DNA of 64,000 nucleotides. Source: Vibrio sp. SNU_ST1. GTDB lineage: Bacteria; Pseudomonadota; Gammaproteobacteria; Enterobacterales; Vibrionaceae. The notes beneath the pieces are model-generated. The model ran no database searches. It worked only from the letters and a program-made list of their open reading frames with translations, and was not told the origin of the DNA. The DNA lies in NCBI RefSeq assembly GCF_030563405.1, contig NZ_CP130748.1, forward strand, positions 1,736,001-1,800,000, given 5' to 3'. Made by a program: the position numbers and the translations under genes. Positions 36,669 through 46,086 of this stretch are shown here, in pieces; the stretch's first letter is position 1, and each line of letters opens with the position of its first letter.

Positions 36669-38465
36669 TTAATCTTCCTGATCGAGCAATCTTTCAAATT
36701 CATCGATTTGAACTTTGACCATGTCGATGCTTTGTTGCCAGAAATCAGCTTGAGTCAGGTCCATCCCTAAGTGCTTCTCAACGACTTCTTCCGCCATCAT
36801 ACTGCCCGTATCACGAAGCAACGAAACGTAATCGCCGTAGAATTGCTCACCTTTCGCATCGCGCTGAGCGTAAACACCTTTACTGAACAGATAACCGAAC
36901 AGGTATGGATAGTTATAAAAGCTCACTTGAGAGATGCTAAAGTGCAGCTTGCTCGCCCAAAAGTAAGGGTCGGCTTCTGTCATTGCATCGCCATACCACT
37001 CCTTCCAAGTGGTTTCCATCAAGTCACACAGCTGCTGAGCCGTTAGCTCGCCTTTTTCACGCTGCTCGTAGAAGGCTTTTTCAAATTCGAAGCGAACGGG
37101 AATATTCACCATTAGTGCCAAAGAAGAAGAAAGCTCTTCCCACAGCATTTCAAGTTTCTCATTGCGTGTTTGTGCTTGTTTTAACAAGTGGTCACGGACG
37201 ATGTTTTCAGCAAAGATTGAAGCGGTTTCTGCTAGCGTCATTGGGTAGCGTGTTTGACACAACGGCATGTCTTTCATCACCCAGTTGTGAAACGCGTGAC
37301 CTAGCTCGTGCGCCAATGTCATTAAGTCTGAGCGGCTACCACTCCATGTCATGAACACAAGCGGGGTGCGTGTCGCAGCAAACTTGGTGCAGTACGCGCC
37401 TAAACGTTTGTTGGCAGCTGGTGCGGCATCAATCCAACCGTTCTCAACCATTAATGCGACAAAATCAGCCATCTCTGGATTTACTTCAGCGAACGCAGTT
37501 TTGATCACTTCGATAGCTTCATCGAATGGGTAAACCTTAGATTCAGCGTCACCAAGTGGTGGCATTGCTGCTAAATGATTCCAAGGCTTCATTTCATCCA
37601 AGCCGTGAACTCTTGCCATCAACAAACCCGCTTTCTGACCAACAGCTCGATTAGCTTTCGCTACCGACATCATGGTGTCTAGTGTTTCTGGCACAATACG
37701 GCTGCCGTGTAGGCTTGGATCAAGGAAATGCACGTCGCTTATTTTCGAGCGTTTTTTGTTCTCTGTCAGTCGCCAACCCGCAAGCGCATTTAGAATTGAA
37801 GCAAATGACTCTTGGTGTGTCTTCATTGCGCCTTGAACTGCGCGCCATGCCGGTTCTTGTTTGTCGAATTCGCTACCGTACAACAAGCTCGCCGCTTGTG
37901 AAAAACCTAGTGCTTCGTCTTCACCGTTCAGCTTTAGCGACAGTTTTAAAGAACCAGTTAGGTTATCGTATAAACGACCCCATCCGTCACGCCCATCAAC
38001 CTTCATCGCTGCCAATAACTGCTCTTCAGCAACACTGAAACGAGTGCTTGATAACTTACGTGAGCTTTCGATAGCAAAGCGTTGCCCTGCAACATCCGTG
38101 CTGTCATGCTCTAATACTGCATCAATAAATTCTGGTTCTGCGTGAATTAGCATGTCTTCATAAGGGCTGAACGCTTGAGACATTTCAGAATTCAGTTTCG
38201 CAACTCGACCAAGTAGTGCTTTGGCTTCTGTGTGTGTCGCGTCTACCGATGCGTGACAATTAGCGAAAGTGTTGATCGTGCTCAGTAACGTGCCTGCTGC
38301 TTCAGAAGTTTGAATGGCGTTTTGCATCGCTAGAATAATATGACGCTTTTCAACGTGTAGGTACAACAGCTCAATGCACTGTTGGATGAGTTCAATGTCC
38401 TGCTCGATTTTTGCATCATCAAGATCGCGATAAGCAATGCTTAGATCCCAACTCGGTGTTGTCAT
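36669..38465 (-). CDS. M3 family oligoendopeptidase, PepF type
   Basis: A 598-aa cytosolic zinc peptidase. HELGHAFHNWVM near 389-400 gives HExxH; the third ligand Glu is in AETASIFAENIV near 418. The C-terminal part has YPYLFGYLFSKGVYAQ near 530, typical of M3 oligoendopeptidase F. It degrades peptides of roughly 7-17 residues. It stands alone between astE and cobC. Length is normal. Confidence 0.9.
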   Translation of the reverse strand: MTTPSWDLSIAYRDLDDAKIEQDIELIQQCIELLYLHVEKRHIILAMQNAIQTSEAAGTLLSTINTFANCHASVDATHTEAKALLGRVAKLNSEMSQAFSPYEDMLIHAEPEFIDAVLEHDSTDVAGQRFAIESSRKLSSTRFSVAEEQLLAAMKVDGRDGWGRLYDNLTGSLKLSLKLNGEDEALGFSQAASLLYGSEFDKQEPAWRAVQGAMKTHQESFASILNALAGWRLTENKKRSKISDVHFLDPSLHGSRIVPETLDTMMSVAKANRAVGQKAGLLMARVHGLDEMKPWNHLAAMPPLGDAESKVYPFDEAIEVIKTAFAEVNPEMADFVALMVENGWIDAAPAANKRLGAYCTKFAATRTPLVFMTWSGSRSDLMTLAHELGHAFHNWVMKDMPLCQTRYPMTLAETASIFAENIVRDHLLKQAQTRNEKLEMLWEELSSSLALMVNIPVRFEFEKAFYEQREKGELTAQQLCDLMETTWKEWYGDAMTEADPYFWASKLHFSISQVSFYNYPYLFGYLFSKGVYAQRDAKGEQFYGDYVSLLRDTGSMMAEEVVEKHLGMDLTQADFWQQSIDMVKVQIDEFERLLDQED

Positions 38466-38610
38466 GACTAAATTCCTTTCACGTAAGTAGTAATACCAAT
38501 CTGGTATAGCGGCTGTGAACGCCGCTTTATATTTCGATTTTTATTTCTATTTCTGTTTCAATTTACAGGTCTAATAGATTGTTAATTCTTAAACTGTGTT
38601 TTTTGAACAC

Positions 38611-39228
38611 TCAGAGAACAGGTAGCCCTATCGATTTGACGCTGGTAAAGCTCTGCGCAAACTGAGTGATTTGAATATGAGTTATCGACGCGTTTTCTAT
38701 CGATAGCTTCGAGTACAAACTCGGATTTTTCCAATCGATATCAAGGCAGTGCGCTAACAATATGCGAATCACACCACCATGAGTAACCAATAATAGATTG
38801 TCACTTGGATCGTCCAAAAGTTGCGACCAAGCTTGAGTTACTCTGTCGTGGAAGCTCTGTAAACTTTCTGCACCAGTCAGTTGATGATTAGCAGGGTCTT
38901 GCCAAAAGGTTTCTAGCATTCCCCACTTGTCTTCAAGCTCATCAAATGGGACACCATCAACGTCACCGAAGTTCATTTCCTGAAAGTCTGGTGCAACAGA
39001 TAAAGGCACAAACATACGCTGTGCGTATCTGTTTGCGAGATCGCTGCATCGCCTTAATGGTGAGGTAACCACGCAATCAAAGGCAATATCTTGTTTTACC
39101 AGCGCCCCACATATCCGATCTTGAAGATCAGGATTAACCAACACATCGGATAAACCATTAAGTGCCGCTTCGCCTTCGACTTTGCCATGTCTTAGTAGAT
39201 AGATGTTTTTGGTTGTTCCATTTTCCAT
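38611..39228 (-). CDS. cobC: Histidine phosphatase, probable alpha-ribazole phosphatase
   Basis: A 205-aa protein with the phosphoglycerate-mutase-like motif YLLRHGKVEGE near 11-20, TSPLRRCSDLA near 55, and the second His in VTHGGVIRILL near 148-158. It lies 26 bp after cobU in the B12 operon, which favours removal of phosphate from alpha-ribazole-5'-phosphate (or adenosylcobalamin-phosphate) over other roles of this broad family. Confidence 0.85.
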   Translation of the reverse strand: MENGTTKNIYLLRHGKVEGEAALNGLSDVLVNPDLQDRICGALVKQDIAFDCVVTSPLRRCSDLANRYAQRMFVPLSVAPDFQEMNFGDVDGVPFDELEDKWGMLETFWQDPANHQLTGAESLQSFHDRVTQAWSQLLDDPSDNLLLVTHGGVIRILLAHCLDIDWKNPSLYSKLSIENASITHIQITQFAQSFTSVKSIGLPVL

Positions 39229-39254
39229 TTGTTCAACTAACCTTTGATACCAAT

Positions 39255-39872
39255 CTAATTATGAGTCGAGCTTTGAGTCGAATGGCTCGATGATTTTAAG
39301 CTCAATGGTAATCCTGCGGCGACCAGCGTGACACGCTCAACAACACGAGCTAGCGCTTGATTCATGCGACCCGCATTGTCGACAAATAGGCGCGACACTT
39401 TACCTAGCGGCACCACACCTAAACCGACTTCGTTAGAAACCAAGATAATTTGCGCCGGGCTTTGCTCTACGCTTTTCACTAAAACTTCAACCACGGCCTC
39501 AACCTGTTCATTGGTCGCATCATCACCCAACTCAAAAATAATGTTGTTCAACCACAAAGTTAGGCAGTCAATCAACACTACATCGTTTTGATCAAAAGAC
39601 TGCAGTTTTTCGGCTAATTCAACAGGGGCTTCATGCTCAATCCACAGCTCACCACGACGTTGTTGATGGTGCGCAATTCTCTCACGCATTTCGTCGTCCA
39701 AATAAGTGGCCGTCGCAATATAGTTGAGACGTCCATTTGAACATGCTGCAAGCGCACATAAGGCCTGTTGTTCTGCAAAACTCGACTTACCAGAACGAGC
39801 CCCACCCAATACCAAATGGCTATTTCGCTGACTTACTTGATTAATTTGATTAGTTTGATTCGTGCTTGTCAT
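39255..39872 (-). CDS. cobU: Adenosylcobinamide kinase / guanylyltransferase
   Basis: A 205-aa bifunctional enzyme: P-loop LVLGGARSGKSSFAE near 21-35, guanylation His in IAHHQQRRGELW near 71-82, Walker B VVLIDCLTLWLNN near 97, and VSNEVGLGVVP near 144. It phosphorylates adenosylcobinamide and then adds GMP. The first 18 residues are Asn/Gln-rich repeats (TNQ, INQ, VSQ) absent from typical CobU. 9 bp separate it from cobS. Confidence 0.93.
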   Translation of the reverse strand: MTSTNQTNQINQVSQRNSHLVLGGARSGKSSFAEQQALCALAACSNGRLNYIATATYLDDEMRERIAHHQQRRGELWIEHEAPVELAEKLQSFDQNDVVLIDCLTLWLNNIIFELGDDATNEQVEAVVEVLVKSVEQSPAQIILVSNEVGLGVVPLGKVSRLFVDNAGRMNQALARVVERVTLVAAGLPLSLKSSSHSTQSSTHN

Positions 39873-39881
39873 AGGAACCTG

Positions 39882-40688
39882 TTATAGAAAACCATTGTAA
39901 AAAGCAGTAATGAACACAAGGTAAATCAGTAACTCCATCAACTGTTGAGCAGCCCCCAAGCAGTCGCCAGTAAAGCCACCAATTCGTGCCATTAACCATT
40001 TTTTGAAACCTAATCTAAACAGATAGGCGACGACAGATAAAACCAAAACGAACTCAAGACCAAACCACAGGCTAGGCAGAACGCCCACAATCAATAGGAA
40101 AACGAGCTCGCTCTTAGTTTGCTTATTGGCCAATGGCTTACTTTTACTGGTATCTAAATCGCTAACGTAAGGCATGTCGTAAATCAGTGATGCAGCAATC
40201 GCGCGACTAAAGGTATAACTGGTAACGATAACCATAAACAAAGCTGTCATGTTGACCAACTCATTCAACAGCACCCACTTGCCCAGCAGAGCCATAACCA
40301 GAGCCGACGCGCCATAAGTGCCAATTCGACTGTCTTTCATAATGGTCAAGCGTCGTTCTAAGGTCATGCCTCCGCCAATACCATCCGCCATATCGGTTAA
40401 GCCGTCTTCATGGAAAGCACCAGTGAGCATCAAGCTAAAGCTCATCATCAAAAAGATGGCCACTGCACTCGGCAGTATTGCATCGAGTAGCAAGAACACA
40501 CCGCCACACAGAACACCAAGTAACAAACCAACCGTTGAAAAATAGCGACCAGAACGGTTCATTCGCTCTGATGAATAGGGAGTGTTCTTTGGCATTGGTA
40601 AGCGAGAAAAGAAACCTATAGCCAACGCAAACAGCTCCCACTGATAAGTAACTCGACCTTTCAACGATCTTTCTGGCGCATCACTCAT
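39882..40688 (-). CDS. cobS: Adenosylcobinamide-GDP ribazoletransferase (cobalamin synthase)
   Basis: A 268-aa membrane enzyme with about seven TM helices. The conserved acidic motif GAFHEDGLTDMADGIGGG near 90-107 is the CobS signature, and DSRIGTYGASALV near 117 follows. It joins alpha-ribazole to adenosylcobinamide-GDP. Start overlaps the cobT stop by one base (TAATG). Confidence 0.94.
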   Translation of the reverse strand: MSDAPERSLKGRVTYQWELFALAIGFFSRLPMPKNTPYSSERMNRSGRYFSTVGLLLGVLCGGVFLLLDAILPSAVAIFLMMSFSLMLTGAFHEDGLTDMADGIGGGMTLERRLTIMKDSRIGTYGASALVMALLGKWVLLNELVNMTALFMVIVTSYTFSRAIAASLIYDMPYVSDLDTSKSKPLANKQTKSELVFLLIVGVLPSLWFGLEFVLVLSVVAYLFRLGFKKWLMARIGGFTGDCLGAAQQLMELLIYLVFITAFYNGFL

Positions 40689-41734
40689 TAAACCGTGACT
40701 CCAGCACTTTCGAAGCTCGCCATGTTGTTATAAAACTCGGCTGCCGCACGAACAATTGGCATAGCTAGAGCAGCACCTGTACCCTCGCCCAATCTCAATC
40801 CAAGATCGAGCAGTGGTTCAGCGCCTAGCAGCTCTAATAGAATTTTGTGACCAGACTCTTCAGAGCGATGCGCAAAGATCATGTAATCACGGCAGTTCGG
40901 CTCAATTAAGGTCGCGACATACGCCGCAACCGACACGATAAAGCCATCGACCAACACAGGGGTTCTGTTTTGATATGCGCCAAGGAAACCACCCACCATT
41001 TGAACGATCTCATAGCCACCAACTTGTGCTAGTACCTCTTTAATATCTTTAATATCTTTAAGCTCTAAACCTTTGCAACGCGCAACACCTTGCTCAACCA
41101 CAGCTACTTTACGTGCAAGCTGTTCATTGTTGATGCCAGTTCCTAGGCCGACACACTCACCTGCAGACCGATTCGATAATGCACTTAAAATCGCTGATGC
41201 GCTGCTGGTATTACCGATACCCATTTCACCAAACATGATGATATTCGTGCCATTCGAAATGGTTCTAGAAATTAGTTCTGTACCAAGTTCAATCCCTCGA
41301 TCAACCGTTTCGAGGCTCATTGCAGCTTCATTGGCAAAATTATTGGTTCGTGTACCTAAACGCTGAGAAATCAACATGACACTGTCAGATTCAACAGGCA
41401 ACAATATGCCCGTATCGACTACCGTGATATCGATATCATTCACCGCACAGAAGCAATTTATCGCCGCACCACCGCTCAAGAAGTTCAACACCATCTGTTG
41501 TGTCACGGCACTTGGAGCAATACTCACACCTTCATCTGCTATGCCATGGTCACCAGCAAAAATGATGACACTTGGCTTCTTCAATTCGATGTGCTCAACC
41601 GCAGTTTCTTTGCCTTGGCTCTGAATCAATGCCAGTTGATGTGCGACTTTTTCTAGTAAGCCAAGCGCACCAAGTGGCTTAGTTTTTTGGTCAATTCGGT
41701 GTTGGATGTACTGCGAGTATTGGGTATCTAACAT
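40688..41734 (-). CDS. cobT: Nicotinate-nucleotide-dimethylbenzimidazole phosphoribosyltransferase
   Basis: A 348-aa enzyme: [15 protein letters not shown] near 14-28 and [15 protein letters not shown] near 54-68 are CobT signatures, with [11 protein letters not shown] near 170 and the catalytic Glu in [13 protein letters not shown] near 313-325. It activates the lower ligand as alpha-ribazole phosphate. First gene of cobT-cobS-cobU-cobC. With btuCD nearby and no corrin-ring genes, the set salvages incomplete corrinoids. Confidence 0.95.
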   Translation of the reverse strand: MLDTQYSQYIQHRIDQKTKPLGALGLLEKVAHQLALIQSQGKETAVEHIELKKPSVIIFAGDHGIADEGVSIAPSAVTQQMVLNFLSGGAAINCFCAVNDIDITVVDTGILLPVESDSVMLISQRLGTRTNNFANEAAMSLETVDRGIELGTELISRTISNGTNIIMFGEMGIGNTSSASAILSALSNRSAGECVGLGTGINNEQLARKVAVVEQGVARCKGLELKDIKDIKEVLAQVGGYEIVQMVGGFLGAYQNRTPVLVDGFIVSVAAYVATLIEPNCRDYMIFAHRSEESGHKILLELLGAEPLLDLGLRLGEGTGAALAMPIVRAAAEFYNNMASFESAGVTV

Positions 41735-42144
41735 AGGTTTGAAAACACTTTTTTTGAGAAATATTAGTATTTAGGATCAACAATTTAAACCACGTTCAAC
41801 TATTGCGAACAATCAGTTTGATAACATTGATTCAGGGTATATTAATGTAATAACGCTGTTTGGGGCGAGGCACAACGGTTTGTGTCATCAAGTGATAAAT
41901 CTGAGTGGGAGCGAGAGTATCAAGCTTTAGGTTCATAGCACGTCCTTGGCCTATGTGAATTACGACTCAGTTTACGTGTTAAGCAATGCTGTATCTATGC
42001 CTAATCAACAGAAACGGTAGAGAGTGTTCTTAATTTAAACAGATCACACCGGTATTTTCTCAAATTGACAGTCAAGTTGACGAACCCGAAACACCTACAA
42101 TATTGATAATAGATTTATCAATAACTTACATTTTGGCATCGTTT
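41735..42144. other. Upstream region of cobT; no riboswitch seen
   Basis: No ORF that looks coding. I looked on the minus strand for the B12-box core of a cobalamin riboswitch and did not find it. T-rich and otherwise featureless by eye; the cobT promoter should lie here. Confidence 0.45.
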
Positions 42145-42261
42145 ATGCTTTATCTAAAGTACTTGTTAATCTCTCCATTGATGAGTGCCCATACTGTGAA
42201 TACCCACATCGCAGTTGCTTTAAAAGAAAACAATCGATTGAAAGACAAAACCAAACAATGA
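42145..42261 (+). CDS. Candidate 38-aa small protein, hydrophobic N-terminus
   Basis: ATG at 42145 opens a 38-codon frame: a hydrophobic start (MLYLKYLLISPLMSA), then THIAVALKENNRLKDKTKQ. A later ATG at 42181 gives only 26 aa. No strong ribosome site precedes either, so translation is uncertain. It lies 13 bp before a second small ORF with an excellent ribosome site, and both precede the same terminator. Confidence 0.35.
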   Translation: MLYLKYLLISPLMSAHTVNTHIAVALKENNRLKDKTKQ

Positions 42262-42274
42262 TTTAGGAGGTGGA

Positions 42275-42364
42275 ATGATTCCAAACTCAAGCAAAAGAAA
42301 ACCAAATAAATCAAGTAAGAAAACCAGCAAAAAGGTAAGGAAAATCCCACTCTCCTTTACCTAG
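42275..42364 (+). CDS. Candidate 29-aa highly basic peptide with strong ribosome site
   Basis: A 30-codon frame begins at ATG 42275, five bases or fewer after taggaggtgga, close to a perfect anti-16S match. The peptide has Lys/Arg at about ten of 29 positions plus many Ser, and ends IPLSFT. It is followed by a terminator at 42409, giving a clean unit. No family recognised. The ribosome site is the main support; it could also be a leader peptide or an sRNA with a chance ORF. Confidence 0.5.
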   Translation: MIPNSSKRKPNKSSKKTSKKVRKIPLSFT

Positions 42365-42408
42365 CAGGTATCGAAGCAATAAGACAATAAAGTAGCAAAG
42401 TAAGTAAC

Positions 42409-42435
42409 AAGCCCGTCGCCCAGCGGGCTTTGTTA
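42409..42435 (+). terminator. Terminator after the small ORFs
   Basis: aagcccg (42409-42415) pairs with cgggctt (42424-42430), 8-base loop, followed by tgttatattt. Confidence 0.82.
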
Positions 42436-42550
42436 TATTTAACACCTTAAAACCCCATACCTCTGACGCTTATTTATAGAATTTTTGTTCGCTTAAAATT
42501 CAAACACTGTTTATATTAAACAAGCACTTGTAGAGGGAGTAAGAAATAGA

Positions 42551-43246
42551 ATGAGTATATATGGAGATAAAACATCGGTTGTTATAGCCGGTGCGACAGG
42601 GTTAATTGGCCATCATGTCCTGAGACTGCTCATTAGCGAGCCCGCTGTCGAACACATCTATGCTTTGTCACGAAGAGCATTAGGTGAACAATTTCACTCC
42701 AACAAACTCGATACACTCATCCACAACGATCTACAAGTAACAAGTTGGGATGACACCAACGCGACGCCCAACTTAGGCATTATCTGCTTAGGCACAACCA
42801 AGAAAAAAGCAGGTTCAAAAGAAGCGCTGCGAAAGATCGATGTAGAACTGGTTAGCCAAGTGGCACAGTCGATGAAATTCCTTGGAGTTCAACGTGTCGC
42901 AGTCGTTTCTAGCTATGGCGCTTCGCCAGACTCCTATTCACACTACCTTCGCTGTAAGGGACAAATGGAGCAAAACCTAAAACGTATTGGCTTCAAGCAG
43001 CTATTCATCGCTCGTCCAGGTCCACTTGTGGGTGAACGTGCCGAACCCAGAACTGATGAAAAACTCCTACAAAGACTCTTCCCTTTAATATCTCCGTTAA
43101 TGTTTGGAAAATTCAAAAACCTACGCCCTATCCAATCTGAAGATGTAGCTAAAGCAATATTATTCCGATTGTTCGAAAATAATTTCCAAAGTATCGAAAT
43201 TTACACCTCGACTGACATGCTTAATTTATTAGCGAAATATCGTTAA
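42551..43246 (+). CDS. Atypical SDR / NAD(P)-binding protein (HTATIP2-like)
   Basis: A 231-aa cytosolic Rossmann protein: VVIAGATGLIGHHVLRLL (about 10-27) is the NAD(P) loop; LGIICLGTTKKKAGS near 76 and VAVVSSYGASPDSYSHYLRCKGQMEQNL near 118-145 (split here only by description) give Ser and Tyr-x-x-x-Lys-like residues (YLRCKG). Similar to the small oxidoreductases related to human HTATIP2/TIP30. Ribosome site gagggag is good. Substrate unknown. Confidence 0.8.
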   Translation: MSIYGDKTSVVIAGATGLIGHHVLRLLISEPAVEHIYALSRRALGEQFHSNKLDTLIHNDLQVTSWDDTNATPNLGIICLGTTKKKAGSKEALRKIDVELVSQVAQSMKFLGVQRVAVVSSYGASPDSYSHYLRCKGQMEQNLKRIGFKQLFIARPGPLVGERAEPRTDEKLLQRLFPLISPLMFGKFKNLRPIQSEDVAKAILFRLFENNFQSIEIYTSTDMLNLLAKYR

Positions 43247-43431
43247 AACGTCTATCTATCCACCATAATGTTGAATATCCATCCAACCCATTGGGTGGAT
43301 ATTACTAATCGTTCTAATAAATTACTTTTCCTTATTTTACGTTTTGTTACAGGTCGCTATTTTAGCTAACAGTATTTGCGCCCATATATCTAAGCGCCCT
43401 ATCGATTCAAGGTTATTCATAAGGAAAAACA

Positions 43432-44805
43432 ATGTCATTTTCAGCTATCGCTGCCTTAGCGATATTCACTGGTATCCTCTTTTTTCTCTACGGACAGCAG
43501 AAAAAAGAAAACACGCTTTCTCGCCTCGTTTTACTCGGTTTAGTTTTCGGTAGTGCTTTTGGCCTTGCTCTTCAACTGCTATTTGGTGAAGGCAATCCTG
43601 TTATCAAAGAGACGCTCGACTGGGTAAACATTGTTGGTCGTGGTTACGTTGGCCTACTAAAAATGGTCATCATGCCACTGGTGTTAGTTTCAATGATTGC
43701 GGCAGTAGTGAAGCTTGAGAAAGGCGGCTCACTAGGTAAAATTTCTGGCATCACCATTTCTGTATTGCTAGCAACAACGGCAATTTCTGCGATTGTTGGT
43801 ATTGTTGTAACACAAGCATTCGGCTTGTCCGCTGAAGGTTTAACTGAAGGCGCTCGCGAAACAGCACGTATCGCAACACTAGAAAGCCGCATCGGCAGCG
43901 TTTCAGATCTAACTATTCCACAAATGCTAGTTAGCTTTATTCCGACTAACCCATTTGCAGACCTAACAGGGGCTCGCTCTACTTCTATCATCGCGGTAGT
44001 TATCTTTGGCGTGTTAACGGGTATTGCTGCTCGTAAGGTGATGGCAGAGAAAGAAGAATTAGAATCTCCAATCCGTACGTTCGTTGAAGCGGCTCAATCT
44101 ATCGTTATGCGCTTAGTTAAGATGATCATGGCACTAACGCCATACGGCATCGCAGCATTAATGGCGAAGGTAGTCGCAACGTCAAGTGCTTCTGACATCC
44201 TAAGCCTATTGGGCTTCATCGTTGCTTCTTACGTCGCTATTATCCTGATGTTCGTCGTTCACGGTGTGTTGGTTTCTTTTGTTGGTGTCAACCCGAAAGA
44301 GTACTTCCAAAAGATCTGGCCAGTACTCACGTTCGCTTTCACGTCTCGTAGTTCTGCAGCAACGATTCCACTGAACGTTGAAGCTCAAATCACGAAGCTT
44401 AACGTGCCACCAGCGATTGCTAACCTGTCTGCCTCTTTCGGTGCGACGATTGGTCAAAACGGTTGTGCGGGTATCTACCCTGCAATGCTAGCAGTCATGG
44501 TTGCGCCTACGGTTGGTATCGACCCAATGGACATCAACTTCATTCTGTCTCTCATTGCTATTATCACAGTGAGCTCATTTGGTATTGCCGGCGTTGGTGG
44601 CGGTGCAACTTTCGCGGCACTTATCGTACTACCCGCGATGGGTCTTCCTGTAACTATCGCAGCACTGCTTATCTCTATCGAGCCACTTATCGATATGGCA
44701 CGTACAGCGCTTAACGTATCTGGTGCAATGACAGCCGGAACAATAACAAGCCGCCTATTGGCTAAAAAGGACAAGCAGCAAGATTTGGAACAAGCGAACG
44801 CTTAA
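43432..44805 (+). CDS. tcyP: L-cystine:cation symporter, TcyP/YdjN type
   Basis: A 457-aa DAACS-family carrier with about eight TM helices and two re-entrant loops. Signature blocks are GLLKMVIMPLVLVSM near 75-89, FTSRSSAATIPLN near 303-315 (the Ser-rich hairpin), FGATIGQNGCAGIYPAML near 333-350 and IEPLIDMARTALNVSGAM near 412-429. The NGCAG variant of the Asn-Met-Asp-Gly motif marks the cystine branch (TcyP/YdjN) against glutamate carriers. Ribosome site aagga. Terminator at 44848. Confidence 0.88.
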   Translation: MSFSAIAALAIFTGILFFLYGQQKKENTLSRLVLLGLVFGSAFGLALQLLFGEGNPVIKETLDWVNIVGRGYVGLLKMVIMPLVLVSMIAAVVKLEKGGSLGKISGITISVLLATTAISAIVGIVVTQAFGLSAEGLTEGARETARIATLESRIGSVSDLTIPQMLVSFIPTNPFADLTGARSTSIIAVVIFGVLTGIAARKVMAEKEELESPIRTFVEAAQSIVMRLVKMIMALTPYGIAALMAKVVATSSASDILSLLGFIVASYVAIILMFVVHGVLVSFVGVNPKEYFQKIWPVLTFAFTSRSSAATIPLNVEAQITKLNVPPAIANLSASFGATIGQNGCAGIYPAMLAVMVAPTVGIDPMDINFILSLIAIITVSSFGIAGVGGGATFAALIVLPAMGLPVTIAALLISIEPLIDMARTALNVSGAMTAGTITSRLLAKKDKQQDLEQANA

Positions 44806-44847
44806 TGGGTTCGATTGATCCAATAACTTGAGTCTCGTTAAACAAAA

Positions 44848-44874
44848 ACCGATGCACATGCGTCGGTTTTTTAT
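44848..44874 (+). terminator. tcyP terminator
   Basis: aaaccgatgc pairs with gcgtcggttt (a G-T mismatch) and is followed by a T tract (ttttatt). Confidence 0.82.
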
Positions 44875-44880
44875 TGCTTA

Positions 44881-44912
44881 TTTGTTTTGTTTTGTTTTGT
44901 TTTGTTTTGTTT
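44881..44912. repeat. Pentanucleotide microsatellite (TTTTG)n, about 6 copies
   Basis: tttgt repeats without interruption for 32 bases just after the tcyP terminator. It lies over 300 bp before the next gene. Confidence 0.85.
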
Positions 44913-45218
44913 AATAGCATAGAACAAGGTTTTCAATATTCGATTAAAATAATAGAAGAAGCTCATAGGTATAGAATAAAATATGAACAAGATGTAAATG
45001 TCCTTATTATTTTCAAGCCTATATTTAGAAATCAATAATCGAACAATGATAAAGCGTTTTTGTTATTACTTGCACGAACATCGACATTCTATAACGCAAA
45101 ACACCATATTTGTTCAATAGCACAATAGGTTAACTATGAAATACTAGCAAAACTGATATATGATGCGACGCTTCAAACATGCCTATCATTCTGGCACCCG
45201 TTCGATAACAGGATCCTC
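44913..45218. other. Intergenic region before the DUF218 gene
   Basis: Very AT-rich with no likely ORF. Probably holds the DUF218 promoter. No operator recognised. Confidence 0.4.
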
Positions 45219-45980
45219 ATGAGCTTTATTATATTATTACTTCTTCTGGTACTCGTTGGCGTTACACGTTTACTTCAGTGGAGAAAAACCTCTAGTTTTA
45301 TCAAACTTCTTCTTATCTCTTTATTTATATTGATTGGTTCGGGTTTAATTCCTCGCTATCTACTAAACGACCTGCAAGCCAATTATGAGCGCAAGCCTGA
45401 CATTCAGTGGACCTCTCACAATGCCATTGTCTTACTTGGTGCTGGTACTCAACTCATCGCAAGTACACAAGAATTTGAGCCGACCTTTTTCTCGTTCGGT
45501 CGCATCAATGAAACGGCAAGCCAATATAAAAACTGTGCGAAGGCTCAAACCATATGCAAAGTGGTCGTTAGTGGTGGAGATGCACAAAATAATGGTGTAA
45601 CCGAAGCGGAAGTTTACCAACAGCAGCTGCTTAGACTCGGAGTTCCACTCGCCGATATCATCCAAGAAGCGAATAGTGTCAACACTTGGAAAAACGCGCA
45701 GCTCACCAGTGATCTAATGAAGCATCACCAGTTCGACAACATTGTTCTTGTTTCATCTGGCCTGCATATTCGTCGTAGTGAACTCTACTTTAGTCATTTT
45801 GGATTAAACGTCGTTCCAGTACGAGCCGACTACATGGCTGCCCAGATTTCATGGTTACCATTATGGTACAACTTCGCAGTTACAGACTTTGCATTGCATG
45901 AACAATTGGGCTTTGCTCGTTACAACCTTTACAACTTTATGGGTTGGAACAGTAAACGTGAGAAGCCCGGTGACGCCTGA
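45219..45980 (+). CDS. DUF218 (YdcF/SanA/ElyC) membrane protein
   Basis: A 253-aa protein. TM helices at about 2-18 and 28-46 are followed by the DUF218 domain (about 65-235): HNAIVLLGAGTQ near 68, VVVSGGDAQNNGVTEAEVY near 108-126, ANSVNTWKNAQ near 146 and VSSGLHIRRSELYF near 175-188. The family acts in envelope integrity and peptidoglycan metabolism (SanA, ElyC); the precise role here is unknown. Ribosome site cagga. Confidence 0.85.
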   Translation: MSFIILLLLLVLVGVTRLLQWRKTSSFIKLLLISLFILIGSGLIPRYLLNDLQANYERKPDIQWTSHNAIVLLGAGTQLIASTQEFEPTFFSFGRINETASQYKNCAKAQTICKVVVSGGDAQNNGVTEAEVYQQQLLRLGVPLADIIQEANSVNTWKNAQLTSDLMKHHQFDNIVLVSSGLHIRRSELYFSHFGLNVVPVRADYMAAQISWLPLWYNFAVTDFALHEQLGFARYNLYNFMGWNSKREKPGDA

Positions 45981-46010
45981 TCGCTTCAACCGTGATCTAA
46001 CTAGTTAGTT

Positions 46011-46046
46011 AGCTATTTAGTTATTTAGTTATTTAGTTATTTAGCT
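46011..46046. repeat. 8-bp tandem repeat ATTTAGTT, about 4 copies
   Basis: The stretch after the DUF218 stop reads agctatttagtt then repeats atttagtt, ending atttagctag. A small palindrome (ctaactagttag) lies just before it near 45998. Confidence 0.8.
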
Positions 46047-46086
46047 AGTGATCATTTAATATCTAGGAAACCCACAGCTCATAAAC

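Noticed and set aside
36983..37354. 123-codon plus-strand frame inside the PepF-type peptidase
   Set aside because: Antisense shadow of the peptidase, low-information composition.
41735..42144. Cobalamin riboswitch upstream of cobT
   Set aside because: The B12-box core was not found on either strand by eye.
42150..42350. 66-codon minus-strand hydrophobic frame
   Set aside because: Antisense to the two small plus-strand ORFs; its Phe/Leu richness is the complement of Lys-rich codons, and it has no ribosome site.
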